From Nostoc sp. TCL240-02 (GTDB lineage Bacteria; Cyanobacteriota; Cyanobacteriia; Cyanobacteriales; Nostocaceae), in assembly GCF_013343235.1 (NCBI RefSeq), contig NZ_CP040094.1, forward strand, positions 6,257,001-6,321,000: DNA of 64,000 nt, in the 5' to 3' direction. Shown one piece after another: positions 7,697 to 16,746 of this stretch. Position 1 is the first letter of the stretch. Each line of letters opens with the position of its first letter. The translations under genes and the position numbers were made by a program. A model generated the notes under the pieces. The model was not told the origin of the DNA and did no database searches. It saw only the letters and a program-made list of their open reading frames with translations.

Positions 7697-9619
7697 CTAT
7701 TGAATCAAAATTATGCAAGATTGAACTTTTGTAGAAAGGGTTTTTTGCAGCCCTTGTTCAACTTTACTAATCAGTTGATCAAAAGCCTCTTGATCTGCTG
7801 TCAATTGTTCTTGAAGAACTTTCTCTAACTCAGGCTTTATTTGCTCACACATATCCTCAATTTTTTTATCGCTCAAAAAACTAGAACGAACCCAACTAGG
7901 TACATCCACATTTGTCTTGATTGCTTCTTGAACACTCTTACGATTTAGTTCCATTCCTGCCGCCATAACCGAAGCCCCATAGACTAGGGCAATAGGCCAG
8001 GTTAAATGTCCAGTTAATATGAGAGTGATGATGCTAGCTACAGTACCTCCACCAATTACTACATTGACAATAAAGCCCACTGTCTCAGCTAGAATAGCAT
8101 CTCCAATTCGTAGCTCTGGGTTAACAAAATTTGGGTCAATACTATCCTGGAACCTCAAACTGCTTCTAGGTATCTGAAACTTTCGACAGATTGGATCAGT
8201 TTGTGCGGCTAAATCTGGTTGGATTTTATTGCTAAACCAATAAGCGCATTGATGATTAATTATCTGCACAGCGCGATCGCTTTTGAGCCACTGTTCTGCC
8301 CGACCGATCAAAACTGTTTCCAAATCGGCTAAAGTCCGTATTTTGTTTTTTTGCCAATCTTTTAAAGCTGGTTTAACTGCGTTGACAATCAAACCATCTG
8401 TCAAAGGCTTAGTTAGTGATTCGATTAACTCCGGTATATGCCTTTGAATCAAACCTTTGAGCGTATTCGAGGTAAATAGTTTGTTGACTTCTTCTTTAAA
8501 AGCAGCAGCACGCAGATCCCATCGTCCTACTCGTGCTAAACCCAGTGCAATGCAGCGTTCCGGTTCTGGATCGGGGCGAAGCAGCGTTTCTGGTTCGGGA
8601 AACATTTCTTGACAAAGAAAGTGGGTAAACTTCATGCGAGATGCACCGCCAGTCATCAGCAGAAGTTTCGGTACAATTCCAAGTTTTTCTAGCTTTTCTT
8701 TCGCCTCAGTTAAAGAATCGGTAAACGATCGCACCCAACTATGATTTTCCAGTTCCGGTAAGGGCTGGTTTAAAATTTCCTCCATCATTAATTTATTGAC
8801 TTGGGGAATAAAATAAATCTGTTCGTTGATCGACTCGAAGCCACGCGCAAAGGATTCAGGATCGCTGTATAGCTGTTCATTAGAAAAGTAATCTTCTTTA
8901 GCTTTGCGACAAGCAAGTTCACAACGAGCTTGGTGATGCGGATATTCCTTAAATACTTTTTCGAGTAATGCTTTTTGTTCGTGGTTGGCGAGAGTCCGAG
9001 CAAAAATAGCCTTGTCAATAAGGGATGCACCTAAAGTATTACTCCCAAAATCTATCGGGATCTCTTCTAAACTCTTAACCAGAGTAAAATCTGTGGTTGA
9101 AGAACCAATATCGACAATTAGCACCGATGCAACAAGTTTGTCATACTCCAGTTTCCTGGCTTCTTTGGCTTGCATAAAAGCAGCCCGCGATTCAGGTACA
9201 ACATTTATTTGAGGAATACCAGCTTCTTGAAGTAGCTTTTGGTATTCAGTGCGATCGCTAACTGACCATCCTGAAGGACAACCAATGTAAAAATAGCTAT
9301 TTTCCCCACCTTCAAGTTGTTTGCTTTCTTTCAAAAGGCGGTAGTAGGTTGCCACAAAAGTGCTAATTGTTTCCCGATATTTGGGATCGTTGTTGGGTTT
9401 TTGCTTAAAAGAAATTGTCAGTTGGGTAACGCCAGCTTGAATTAATGCTTGTTCGCCGACCAGATAACCGAGTTTGGGATGCCAACCAAGGGCTGTAATT
9501 TGGTTCTTTTTGTTATTAATCTCTAGCATTTGGGGAGGTTCGATGCTTTCCACTATCGCTTTAGCTACAGCCGTCTCACCGTGCCCCAAATCAAAGCCGA
9601 TTGTTTCTAAAATTTCCAT
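7697..9619 (-). CDS. Hsp70/actin-fold ATPase with C-terminal hydrophobic region
   Basis: A 640-residue protein whose first half is an actin/Hsp70 ATPase: phosphate-1 motif TIGFDLGHGETAVA (about residues 6-19), phosphate-2 motif VLIVDIGSSTTDFTL (about 166-180) and adenosine motif LLLMTGGASRMKF (about 319-331). The second half is not an Hsp70 substrate-binding domain; it is alpha-helical with a hydrophobic, glycine-containing stretch at about 508-556 that could enter a membrane. It is therefore not DnaK. The next gene upstream (9634-10530, 14 nt away) encodes a membrane protein and is probably in the same operon. The function is unknown. Confidence 0.8.
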   Translation of the reverse strand: MEILETIGFDLGHGETAVAKAIVESIEPPQMLEINNKKNQITALGWHPKLGYLVGEQALIQAGVTQLTISFKQKPNNDPKYRETISTFVATYYRLLKESKQLEGGENSYFYIGCPSGWSVSDRTEYQKLLQEAGIPQINVVPESRAAFMQAKEARKLEYDKLVASVLIVDIGSSTTDFTLVKSLEEIPIDFGSNTLGASLIDKAIFARTLANHEQKALLEKVFKEYPHHQARCELACRKAKEDYFSNEQLYSDPESFARGFESINEQIYFIPQVNKLMMEEILNQPLPELENHSWVRSFTDSLTEAKEKLEKLGIVPKLLLMTGGASRMKFTHFLCQEMFPEPETLLRPDPEPERCIALGLARVGRWDLRAAAFKEEVNKLFTSNTLKGLIQRHIPELIESLTKPLTDGLIVNAVKPALKDWQKNKIRTLADLETVLIGRAEQWLKSDRAVQIINHQCAYWFSNKIQPDLAAQTDPICRKFQIPRSSLRFQDSIDPNFVNPELRIGDAILAETVGFIVNVVIGGGTVASIITLILTGHLTWPIALVYGASVMAAGMELNRKSVQEAIKTNVDVPSWVRSSFLSDKKIEDMCEQIKPELEKVLQEQLTADQEAFDQLISKVEQGLQKTLSTKVQSCIILIQ

Positions 9620-9633
9620 ACCCTTATTGTCTA

Positions 9634-10530
9634 TTATTCTCTAGCAGAGGAATATGCTGGTTCAATTACCCGACCGCGCCTAATTAAGCGATCGCCTTTT
9701 AACAAAGCCGGAGTTAGAGTGACGTGATCTTTGGTATCGGGGTCGATACTTGGCTCAAAGTCAAAATAATTGCGATCGCTATTTGATCGGTAAACTTGAG
9801 CGTTAATTCCTTGAGACATTAAAATCTGTGGTAGAAGTTTTGCAAGTTCATAAGCCATTTGGGGTTTATCAAGTTTAGATGCGCCCATTAGCCTTTGCAG
9901 AAAATTTAATAACTCTGGTAGTTCTTCTATAGCTAAATCGCCTTCATGTTTATTCCCATCTTCTACTCTAGCTACTGCTAGGTCGATAGTGTTGAGAGCA
10001 TCGCCAAGATGATCTAAAAATACTTTGCTATCAACCTGGAGCAGAGGTTTAGGTAATTCCAATAGTTCTGAAGATATAGAATTTTGCTGATTCTTTAAGT
10101 CGAGTTGAAGCACAACTTCTACCCCTAGAAGTAGAGAGGTTAGTAAGATAGCCATCCATGCACCTGGGGTAGTTTTAGTTAAGGAGAATAACGAACCTAA
10201 GATGCCTATATAAATTAGTCCCTTTAGCAGTTTTAGGATTAATCTGCTGGAAAAAAGGTTTGTACTTGGGTTAGTAAATTGCTTTTGTTCTGTCGGAGAA
10301 ATTTGAGAATAGTTAGCCGCAGCAAGAGTGGCGATGGACTGCCGCAGGGTATCTAGGAAAAAAGAAGCTAGACGAACTTGAGCTAAATTAAGCTTTTCAA
10401 TATAAATTATTTCGAGATTATCAAGTCGATTGTGAACCAACTTAACTATCTCCTCGATGTTGGTTGTGTTATCAATATCTGTCTGGAGTTGGTTACGTTC
10501 TTCGCTAAAAAGTGAAGTGATTGTTTTCAT
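9634..10530 (-). CDS. Unknown membrane protein paired with the Hsp70-like ATPase
   Basis: About 298 residues from the ATG at 10528-10530; a TTG at 10576-10578 would add 16 residues and is less likely. The N-terminal part is charged and helical (ERNQLQTDIDNTTNIEEIV). Two hydrophobic segments follow in the middle (GLIYIGILGSLFSL and AWMAILLTSLLLGVEVVL), then a soluble C-terminal half. I recognise no known domain. It ends 14 nt before the Hsp70-like ATPase gene on the same strand, so the two are likely co-transcribed and may act together at a membrane. Confidence 0.65.
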   Translation of the reverse strand: MKTITSLFSEERNQLQTDIDNTTNIEEIVKLVHNRLDNLEIIYIEKLNLAQVRLASFFLDTLRQSIATLAAANYSQISPTEQKQFTNPSTNLFSSRLILKLLKGLIYIGILGSLFSLTKTTPGAWMAILLTSLLLGVEVVLQLDLKNQQNSISSELLELPKPLLQVDSKVFLDHLGDALNTIDLAVARVEDGNKHEGDLAIEELPELLNFLQRLMGASKLDKPQMAYELAKLLPQILMSQGINAQVYRSNSDRNYFDFEPSIDPDTKDHVTLTPALLKGDRLIRRGRVIEPAYSSARE

Positions 10531-10685
10531 TGCGTTAACTAATACTTTAACGTTATTAATTAAGAGTGAAATTAACAAACAAGTGTTTATTTCACTCTGT
10601 AATCACATAATGACGGAATAATTCATAATTATGAATTATGAATTACGTTGATTGCAAATTACTACCCATCAGAAGGAGGAGCAGA

Positions 10686-11477
10686 ATGTTTATCTGCGTC
10701 ATTGCAGACTACGGTACAGGAGATCCGGCATTTATAGAAGTCACACAACGTCTGCTGATGGCTTTTCCTCATGCCCAAATTCATTTACTTTCGGTTCCAG
10801 CATTCAGTACCTTGGCAACGGGATTCTGGATTGCCCAACTAGGGCTTAACTCAGGCCCTAGCGATCGCCTAATTTATCATAACTGTGCGCCTCGTCAGGA
10901 TGATCCTGAAGCTCGTCGAGACAATGAAGGTGAAGGGTTAACTTATGCTCTTTTATCTAATGGTGTAAAAGTAGTGGGTGTGAATGCAGGTTACACCCTC
11001 TCCTTTATCAAAGACTATACAAAGGAGTTGCGAGTAGTCAACGTTTCTCGTGGTGGATCGCAGTTTCGCTCACGGGATGTGTTTCCTCCGGCTGCGGCTG
11101 CCATTATGAATGAAGATTTTAGCCTTCTGGGAGATAGCCTTAAGAGTGAGCAAATCCCAGATGTTCCACCAGATCGAATTGCCTGGGTTGATGGCTATGG
11201 CAACATCAAAACAACTATTGGGGCCCATACACTTAACTTGGAGCCTCAAACCAAGATTGTGATCCGAATTGGAGATGTAGTCAGTGATGCTGTGTATTCT
11301 GATGGCAGCTTCAAGGTGTCTGAAGGAACTTTAGCCTTTGCTCCTGGTAGTTCCGGTTGGTCAAGAGGCGATTCAGGAGAACCATTGCGCTTTTTAGAGT
11401 TGTTTCTGCGAGGAGGGAGTGCTTGGGAGCGCTTTGGCCGTCCCCGTGTGAATCAGCAAGTAACTCGAATTACCTAA
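10686..11477 (+). CDS. DUF62 / SAM hydroxide adenosyltransferase family protein
   Basis: A 263-residue member of the DUF62 family, which includes SAM hydrolases (SAM plus water to adenosine plus methionine) and the related fluorinase/chlorinase enzymes. It begins MFICVIADYGTGDPAF, a variant of the N-terminal DFG motif, and has the late C-terminal domain segments WVDGYGNIKTTI and SGWSRGDSGEPL. The start at 10686 is chosen because AGAAGGAGG lies just upstream at 10671-10679; an in-frame TTG at 10638 would add 16 residues. Halide use cannot be excluded from sequence, but hydrolase is the usual activity. Confidence 0.8.
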   Translation: MFICVIADYGTGDPAFIEVTQRLLMAFPHAQIHLLSVPAFSTLATGFWIAQLGLNSGPSDRLIYHNCAPRQDDPEARRDNEGEGLTYALLSNGVKVVGVNAGYTLSFIKDYTKELRVVNVSRGGSQFRSRDVFPPAAAAIMNEDFSLLGDSLKSEQIPDVPPDRIAWVDGYGNIKTTIGAHTLNLEPQTKIVIRIGDVVSDAVYSDGSFKVSEGTLAFAPGSSGWSRGDSGEPLRFLELFLRGGSAWERFGRPRVNQQVTRIT

Positions 11478-11556
11478 ATTAAATCTACTCCTCTACACCC
11501 TACAGATAAGCACTATCTATGTTTATCTGTAGATATGGGTATTAGTGGTACTAACA

Positions 11557-13056
11557 ATGACAATTGGAGTTTGGGTATTAGGCGACCAACTTTGGGAAAA
11601 ACAAGCAGCTTTACAAAGTTGTTTTGATCAGGAAAACGTGCCTGTAATTTTGATCGAGTCGCTGCATCATGTTCAAGTCAGACCTTACCATCGGCAAAAG
11701 TTAGTCTTACTTTGGTCGGCAATGAGGCATTTTGCCCAAGAGTTGCGACAACTAAAATATTCAGTAACATACAAAATAGCTGAAGATTTTGAAACACCAC
11801 TCCAAGAATGGATTAGAGAAAATCAAATTACTCAGTTACGGGTGATGACACCGAATGATTTACCGTTCACCCAGATGATTCAAAACTTAGAACTATTTTG
11901 CCCAATTACTTTGATTCCCAACAATCATTTTTTGTGGAATACAGAAGAATTCAATAATTGGGCATCAGGTCGTAAGCGTCTCTTAATGGAAGATTTTTAT
12001 CGGGAAGGAAGGCGGCGTTTCCAAATTTTAATGGAGAAAGATAAACCAGTCGGGGGACAGTGGAATTTAGATAAAGAAAACCGTCAACCGCCCAAAGGTA
12101 AATTAAATACACCACCTGCACAATGGTTTGAACCAGACAAAATTACTCTCGATGTTATTGACAAGGTCAATTCTCTCACTTGCCCAACTTATGGGGAAAT
12201 AAAACCTTTTCGCTGGGGGATAAATCGCCAACAGGCACTTCAAGTATTAGACTGGTTTATTCAACATCGTTTACCGCATTTTGGCCCCTACCAAGATGCA
12301 ATGGTAACGGGAGAAGAAACAATGTGGCACGCGCTACTTTCTCCTTATTTGAATATCGGCTTACTCCAACCAATGGAGGTAATTGAAGCCGTACAACAAG
12401 CATATTTCCAACACAAATTGCCAATAAATAGTGTAGAAGGTCTCATTCGTCAGGTGTTGGGTTGGCGAGAGTATATGCACGGCATCTATCACTATGTAGA
12501 TGCAGATTACTCAGACAAAAATTGGTTTAACCACACACAACCGCTACCGAAATTTTTCTGGACAAGTAGAACCGAAATGAATTGTCTACACCAGATTCTT
12601 ACGCAAGTGGAACGCACTGGCTACGCTCATCATATTCAACGGCTAATGGTGTTGAGTAATTTTGCTTTAATTGCCGGACTTTCACCACAATCTGTAGAAA
12701 ACTGGTTCCATGCAGTGTTTATTGATGCTTATGACTGGGTAATGCAAACAAATGTTATTGGTATGGGTTTATTTGCTGATGGAGGTGTGTTGGCGTCTAA
12801 ACCTTATGCTGCTTCTGCTAACTATATAAATAAGATGAGTGACTATTGCAAAAGTTGTGTTTATAACCATAAGGAGCGTGTTGGTGAAAATGCTTGTCCG
12901 TTCAACTTCTTCTATTGGGATTTTCTTGACAGACATCGCCAACAACTAGAATCTCAAGGAAGGATGAGTTTTATTTTAAAAAATTTGGATAAAATGTCTC
13001 CTGAAGAATTACAGTCTATCCGTCAACAAGCCCAAGATTGGCACGCCCAATCTTAG
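11557..13056 (+). CDS. Iron-sulfur photolyase/cryptochrome (PhrB/FeS-BCP type)
   Basis: A protein of about 499 residues of the prokaryotic (6-4) photolyase group, which repairs UV lesions or senses light with FAD and a 4Fe-4S cluster. The N-terminal photolyase-related domain starts TIGVWVLGDQLWEK. The FAD part includes VEGLIRQVLGWREYMHGIYH and GLFADGGVLASKPYAAS. Clustered cysteines in DYCKSCVYN and ENACPFNFFYWDF are the expected cluster ligands. Its length is close to Agrobacterium PhrB. A GTG at 11545 could add 4 residues. It follows the DUF62 gene by about 80 nt; no functional link is evident. Confidence 0.88.
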   Translation: MTIGVWVLGDQLWEKQAALQSCFDQENVPVILIESLHHVQVRPYHRQKLVLLWSAMRHFAQELRQLKYSVTYKIAEDFETPLQEWIRENQITQLRVMTPNDLPFTQMIQNLELFCPITLIPNNHFLWNTEEFNNWASGRKRLLMEDFYREGRRRFQILMEKDKPVGGQWNLDKENRQPPKGKLNTPPAQWFEPDKITLDVIDKVNSLTCPTYGEIKPFRWGINRQQALQVLDWFIQHRLPHFGPYQDAMVTGEETMWHALLSPYLNIGLLQPMEVIEAVQQAYFQHKLPINSVEGLIRQVLGWREYMHGIYHYVDADYSDKNWFNHTQPLPKFFWTSRTEMNCLHQILTQVERTGYAHHIQRLMVLSNFALIAGLSPQSVENWFHAVFIDAYDWVMQTNVIGMGLFADGGVLASKPYAASANYINKMSDYCKSCVYNHKERVGENACPFNFFYWDFLDRHRQQLESQGRMSFILKNLDKMSPEELQSIRQQAQDWHAQS

Positions 13057-13109
13057 TTGATGCAAGGTATTCAAAGCCAGTTACTTATCAGTACAGGAGA
13101 GATACCGAA

Positions 13110-13331
13110 ATGATAAAAACAACGGAGAACACATTTGGCTCAGAGATGAATAATGAAGATTGGTTTAGCTTAGGAAAATCTGATGCCTGGGCTGGAAAAA
13201 CCAAAGTGCCACCAGAACAAGATTCTCAAGCTGCTAGTATGTACGACCTGGGTTACTGTGAGGGAAAAATCAAACGCCCACCAACTAAAATTAGTCAGTA
13301 TACTACAGCCCATATTCCGCATTTCAACTAG
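13110..13331 (+). CDS. Small unknown protein, 73 residues
   Basis: The ATG at 13110 is preceded by AGGAG about 10 nt upstream, so it is preferred over the TTG at 13038 that overlaps the photolyase gene. The product is hydrophilic and acidic in the first half (MNNEDWFSLGKSDAWAGKTK, then YDLGYCEGKIKRPP). I recognise no domain. It could share a transcript with the photolyase gene. The composition and the ribosome site support a real gene. Confidence 0.55.
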   Translation: MIKTTENTFGSEMNNEDWFSLGKSDAWAGKTKVPPEQDSQAASMYDLGYCEGKIKRPPTKISQYTTAHIPHFN

Positions 13332-13544
13332 TACTATAAACAGTATCAGCGCTGTTGTCCATTTCTCTTTTTGAAACAAATCCAAAAAAAGGTTACGCTC
13401 TTGTTTATACAGTGATGAGAACAATGTTAGTACAGTGGTTGGAGTGGCGGAAACAAGCATGAGTCAGTTTGAGCCATTACCTTTTGATGTAGTTGTTTAT
13501 ATTAATTCATCGAGCGATACTGCGTAAAGTACATACAATTTTTA

Positions 13545-13566
13545 GGGACGCATAGCTGTGCGCCCC
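13545..13566. terminator. Hairpin downstream of rpaA
   Basis: The arms GGGACGCA (13545-13552) and TGCGCCCC (13559-13566) form a GC-rich hairpin with one mismatch. On the minus strand the hairpin is followed by CTAAAAATTG rather than a T-run. It lies between the rpaA stop (13614) and the small gene, and may terminate either transcript. Similar hairpins are common intergenic repeats in these genomes. Confidence 0.4.
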
Positions 13567-13613
13567 TACTTTACACTTAACTAATTTGGACAATCACTAC
13601 TGCTTGGGTGATT

Positions 13614-14357
13614 TCATTCAACGACTGTTACTGAAGCCCCTTCATTTGATGGAGGTACGCCGGGTAATTCAAGACAGTATCCAGCACCATATACTGTTTT
13701 GATATAGCGGGGGTGGCGGGGATCTGGTTCTAGCTTGGTTCTCAAGTGGCGAATATGGACTCGAATCGTTTCAATGTCGTCATCGGGATCGTAGCCCCAA
13801 ACTTCTCTGAGGATTTCGCTAGGAGAAACTGTTTGACCGTGGCGTTGTAGTAAGCAGTGAAGTAGCTCAAATTCTAAGTGAGTCAATTTCACCGTGTCAT
13901 TGAACCATATTGCTTCAAATCTTTCGGGAACGAGGGTCAACGATCCATAGTTTAGAATCTCACTATGCTTTGCTGCTTGCGGAATGCGGTCAGTCCGCCG
14001 CAATAGTGCCCGCACTCGCGCCAGCAGTTCTTCAACTTCAAAAGGCTTGGTGAGGTAGTCATCTGCGCCAGCATTGAAACCTTCCACCTTGTTCTGAGTT
14101 TGGCTCATAGCCGTCAACATTAACACGGGAATCTCAGAGGTGCGATCGTCACGGCGCAGGCGTTGGCAAACGGTAAACCCATCTACTCTGGGCAACATTA
14201 AATCGAGCATGATCAAGTCTGGTTGAAGCTGGAGAGCCAGCGCTTGACCTTTGATGCCGTCTTCAGCTTGACTAACATCGTAGCCAGCCATTTCCAAGTT
14301 GACGGCAACTAGTTCTGAAATCGCTGGGTCATCGTCTATGACAAGAATCCTCGGCAT
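13614..14357 (-). CDS. rpaA: RpaA, OmpR-family response regulator
   Basis: A 247-residue two-domain response regulator. The receiver holds the acidic pocket DDD (residues 8-10), the phosphoacceptor D52 in [15 protein letters not shown]82 and K104 in YLTKPFE. The C-terminal winged helix contains [20 protein letters not shown] and [14 protein letters not shown]. The sequence around [20 protein letters not shown] and [12 protein letters not shown] is characteristic of RpaA rather than RpaB. In other cyanobacteria RpaA is phosphorylated by SasA and drives circadian output, and it affects phycobilisome coupling. It is a single gene with no kinase beside it. Confidence 0.85.
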   Translation of the reverse strand: MPRILVIDDDPAISELVAVNLEMAGYDVSQAEDGIKGQALALQLQPDLIMLDLMLPRVDGFTVCQRLRRDDRTSEIPVLMLTAMSQTQNKVEGFNAGADDYLTKPFEVEELLARVRALLRRTDRIPQAAKHSEILNYGSLTLVPERFEAIWFNDTVKLTHLEFELLHCLLQRHGQTVSPSEILREVWGYDPDDDIETIRVHIRHLRTKLEPDPRHPRYIKTVYGAGYCLELPGVPPSNEGASVTVVE

Positions 14358-14513
14358 TCTTAAAAATTATTACTACTTATTAAGGATAATTAACAACCTT
14401 TGATAGATACAAAGATTTTTGAAACGATTCTAAAAAAGTTTTTAAATCTTACATAAATATTAAGATTAAATGACTGTGAAATCAAGACTCAACTACATGA
14501 AATCTTATAGTCT

Positions 14514-15578
14514 ATGATGTGTTATGCTCCCCCCTACAATCCGTCTTGGTTTTTACAAAACGGTGTGATGATGACTGTATACACTGCTTTGTGGGGAAAA
14601 CGTCACTGGCAAAGTACTACTAAAGACCCAGAACCGTCTTATCATGAGAAAATCTTTGTTGGTGGCCAAGGTGTGCCAATCTTTGGCTTGGTTGCCATCC
14701 CAGAAAATGCCCATAGCACGATTATCGGCACTTACGGCATTACTGGAGAGTTAAAAACAGAATGGTTTTTGAGGGTGCTAGGGCGTAAAGCCTATGCTCA
14801 AGGGTACGCTGTAGTGTTATTTGATTGGCGGGCCCACGGCAAAACTGCCGAATTGTCGCCAACTCTAACTTCTGATGGTTTGTATGAGGGGGAAGATTTT
14901 GTTCGCATCGCCGCCACTGCTAAGGCAATGGGATGTCCTGGGAAATTTTGGTTTACAGGGTTTTCTTTAGGAGGGCAATTAGCACTATGGGCAGTGAAGG
15001 TGGCTAGTGAGGTGATTAGGGAGTATGAAGATTTAGGACTAGAAGACAGTGATATCGGTGGTGGTATGGTGATTTGTCCGAGTTTGGATTCGGAGCGATC
15101 GCTATCTTATCTAGTTACAAAACCCTTTGGCAGATATTTGGAAGCGGGTATTGCCCAGAATTTAAAAAAACTGGCATGGCGAATTCATGATGCTCATCCT
15201 GGAAGCATTGATCCAGCAGCCATTGAACGGGCGAATAGTATTTGGGGTTTCGATAACGAACTGGTAATTAACCAATTAGGTTTTTCTTCTGTGGAAGCAT
15301 ATTACCAAGCTAGTAGTGCTTTACAAATATTGCCGCAAATCTCAAAACCGACTTTGATTTTATATGCTGCTGATGATCCACTTTTTGACCCAGCTATCAT
15401 ACCGGAATTAGAAGAAGCCTGCGATCGCAATTCTGCAATAGATTTATTGCTCACTCAGTACGGTGGTCATGTTGGCTATTTGAGTAGCAAAGAGTGCCAG
15501 CGTCAAGTACAAGACTCCGATCCTTGGTGGGCATGGAATCGGATTCTACAATGGTTGGAGCAACAGCGCAAAGAATAA
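14514..15578 (+). CDS. Alpha/beta hydrolase (YheT-like)
   Basis: A 354-residue alpha/beta-fold hydrolase. The nucleophile elbow is GFSLGG (S151), the acid is probably in LYAADDPLFDP and the histidine in QYGGHVGYLS. The oxyanion and strand region TYGITGEL, then VLFDWRAHGK, resembles the YheT/Eip3 group that acts on small acyl esters. No signal peptide is seen, so it should be cytosolic. The N-terminal 20 residues are weakly conserved-looking, and starting at a later ATG (about 14568) is possible. Confidence 0.8.
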   Translation: MMCYAPPYNPSWFLQNGVMMTVYTALWGKRHWQSTTKDPEPSYHEKIFVGGQGVPIFGLVAIPENAHSTIIGTYGITGELKTEWFLRVLGRKAYAQGYAVVLFDWRAHGKTAELSPTLTSDGLYEGEDFVRIAATAKAMGCPGKFWFTGFSLGGQLALWAVKVASEVIREYEDLGLEDSDIGGGMVICPSLDSERSLSYLVTKPFGRYLEAGIAQNLKKLAWRIHDAHPGSIDPAAIERANSIWGFDNELVINQLGFSSVEAYYQASSALQILPQISKPTLILYAADDPLFDPAIIPELEEACDRNSAIDLLLTQYGGHVGYLSSKECQRQVQDSDPWWAWNRILQWLEQQRKE

Positions 15579-16119
15579 GTAGGCCGGCGTAATAATCATT
15601 GGGATAAGGCAGGGGGCAGGAGGAAAAAGAGTTTTAGCTTTCTTCACACAGTTTGCTTTTATTTGACTGACTGACTTAAACTTAATAACACTAATATTTT
15701 GTTATTGAAATGAGGTGGATGGGAATAAAAAAATATTCATTAGAGCCAATAAATACTGGCTTAATGGCTTAATTTATTTTAATAAATGCTTCCAAAAAAG
15801 CATTTGTCAAGAAATCATGACATTAGTTCTAATCTAGATTATAGCTCTAACTTTTGCTTGCTGATAGAAAAGTTGACTTGCTCAAGAAAACTCCACTCCA
15901 CAACGAGAGTTTCTAAGCCTTAATGTGTAAGAATAACCAAAAAAACCGCATCAAACTTCTGTAGGATTTGCCCAAATTCCCGGTAATTATATCGGGATAG
16001 TAGTCTTATGAATTCTGGACAAAAAACTCCCATTGACTCTTTCAAAGGATACGATTAATGTTGTGAGTAGTCCTTACAAGGACACTCTTTATGCATCAAA
16101 AAATCAAGAGGTACTTCCT
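15579..16119. other. Intergenic region upstream of the copper-binding gene
   Basis: About 540 nt without a supported gene. It contains a short G-rich tract of the GGGGCAGG family (15607-15625). A small inverted repeat, CCCGGTAATTATATCGGG (15978-15995), lies about 125 nt upstream of the copper-protein start and could be a regulator site. The rest is AT-rich with no further structure noticed. Confidence 0.4.
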
Positions 16120-16494
16120 ATGATGATGATGATGATGAATGAAACCATGACTGCCGAAATGCAAGCTTGTATGGAAGTTTGTATGGACTGTCATAAAATG
16201 TGCATGGAAACCATGACTTACTGCATGGCCAAAGGTGGTATGCAGATGGACAAGGACATGATGAGCATGATGAGCATGATGCGCGATTGCTCTGAAATGT
16301 GCATGATGTGCATGAATATGATGATGAGCGGTTCTGAGTTCATGGAACGCACTTGTATGCTCTGTGCTGAAATGTGCGATCGCACTGCAATGGCGTGTGA
16401 GATGATGAGCGATGACATGAAAATGATGGAATGTGCTGCTGCTTGCCGTAAATGTGCAGAGTCTTGCAGAAGTATGCAGATGATGCCCGTATAA
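16120..16494 (+). CDS. Four-helix bundle copper-binding protein (DUF326-like)
   Basis: A 124-residue protein extraordinarily rich in Cys and Met, with spaced motifs such as CMEVCMDCHKMCMETM, DCSEMCMMCMNMMM and CAAACRKCAESC. This matches the DUF326/Csp-like four-helix bundle proteins whose cysteines line a core that stores Cu(I). The start is chosen at 16120, after GAGG at 16108-16111; a TTG at 16033 is in frame but lacks a ribosome site. The product begins with six Met codons (16120-16137), so initiation could slip among them. No twin-Arg or Sec signal is seen, suggesting a cytosolic store. Confidence 0.85.
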   Translation: MMMMMMNETMTAEMQACMEVCMDCHKMCMETMTYCMAKGGMQMDKDMMSMMSMMRDCSEMCMMCMNMMMSGSEFMERTCMLCAEMCDRTAMACEMMSDDMKMMECAAACRKCAESCRSMQMMPV

Positions 16495-16531
16495 TTCCCC
16501 TAACTAGCAGAAGTTTCTCTGCAACCTAATA

Positions 16532-16569
16532 TTCAAGCGCTCAGACTCTTTGGAATCTGGGCGCTTGAA
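16532..16569. terminator. Strong hairpin after the copper-binding gene
   Basis: Arms of 14 nt (16532-16545 and 16556-16569, TTCAAGCGCTCAGA with its partner) pair with one G-T wobble around a 10-nt loop. It lies 38 nt past the stop codon. No T-run follows, so it may work as an RNA-end stabiliser or a factor-assisted terminator, and it also faces the convergent modBC gene. Confidence 0.55.
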
Positions 16570-16571
16570 GT

Positions 16572-16704
16572 AAGGGACTTCCAAATAAAAAAATATTCCA
16601 TTGCTTTAAGGGCAGGGAGCAGGGAGCAGGGGGCAGGGGGCAGGGGCAGGGAAAGTCGTAGTGAAGTTCAGAAATTGGATAATTTATTTTTTGGAGTTCC
16701 CTAA
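16572..16704. mobile_element. MITE-like element carrying a G-rich repeat tract
   Basis: The left end AAGGGACTTCCAAATAAA and the right end TTTATTTTTTGGAGTTCCCT are imperfect inverted repeats flanking about 130 nt. Inside is a tract of GGGAGCAGGG/GGGGCAGG units (16609-16652). No coding capacity is present. It lies between the copper gene and the convergent modBC fusion. Confidence 0.45.
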
Positions 16705-16746
16705 GATGATTTTGAATAATTTGCCATGTCCCATATATTTCTGCGT

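Noticed and set aside
7697..9619. Calling the Hsp70-like gene dnaK
   Set aside because: The C-terminal half lacks an Hsp70 substrate-binding domain and the nucleotide motifs differ from DnaK.
10686..11477. Fluorinase, prompted by the fluoride riboswitch elsewhere in the window
   Set aside because: DUF62 proteins are mostly SAM hydrolases and the gene is 50 kb from the fluoride locus; nothing in the sequence specifically marks halide use.
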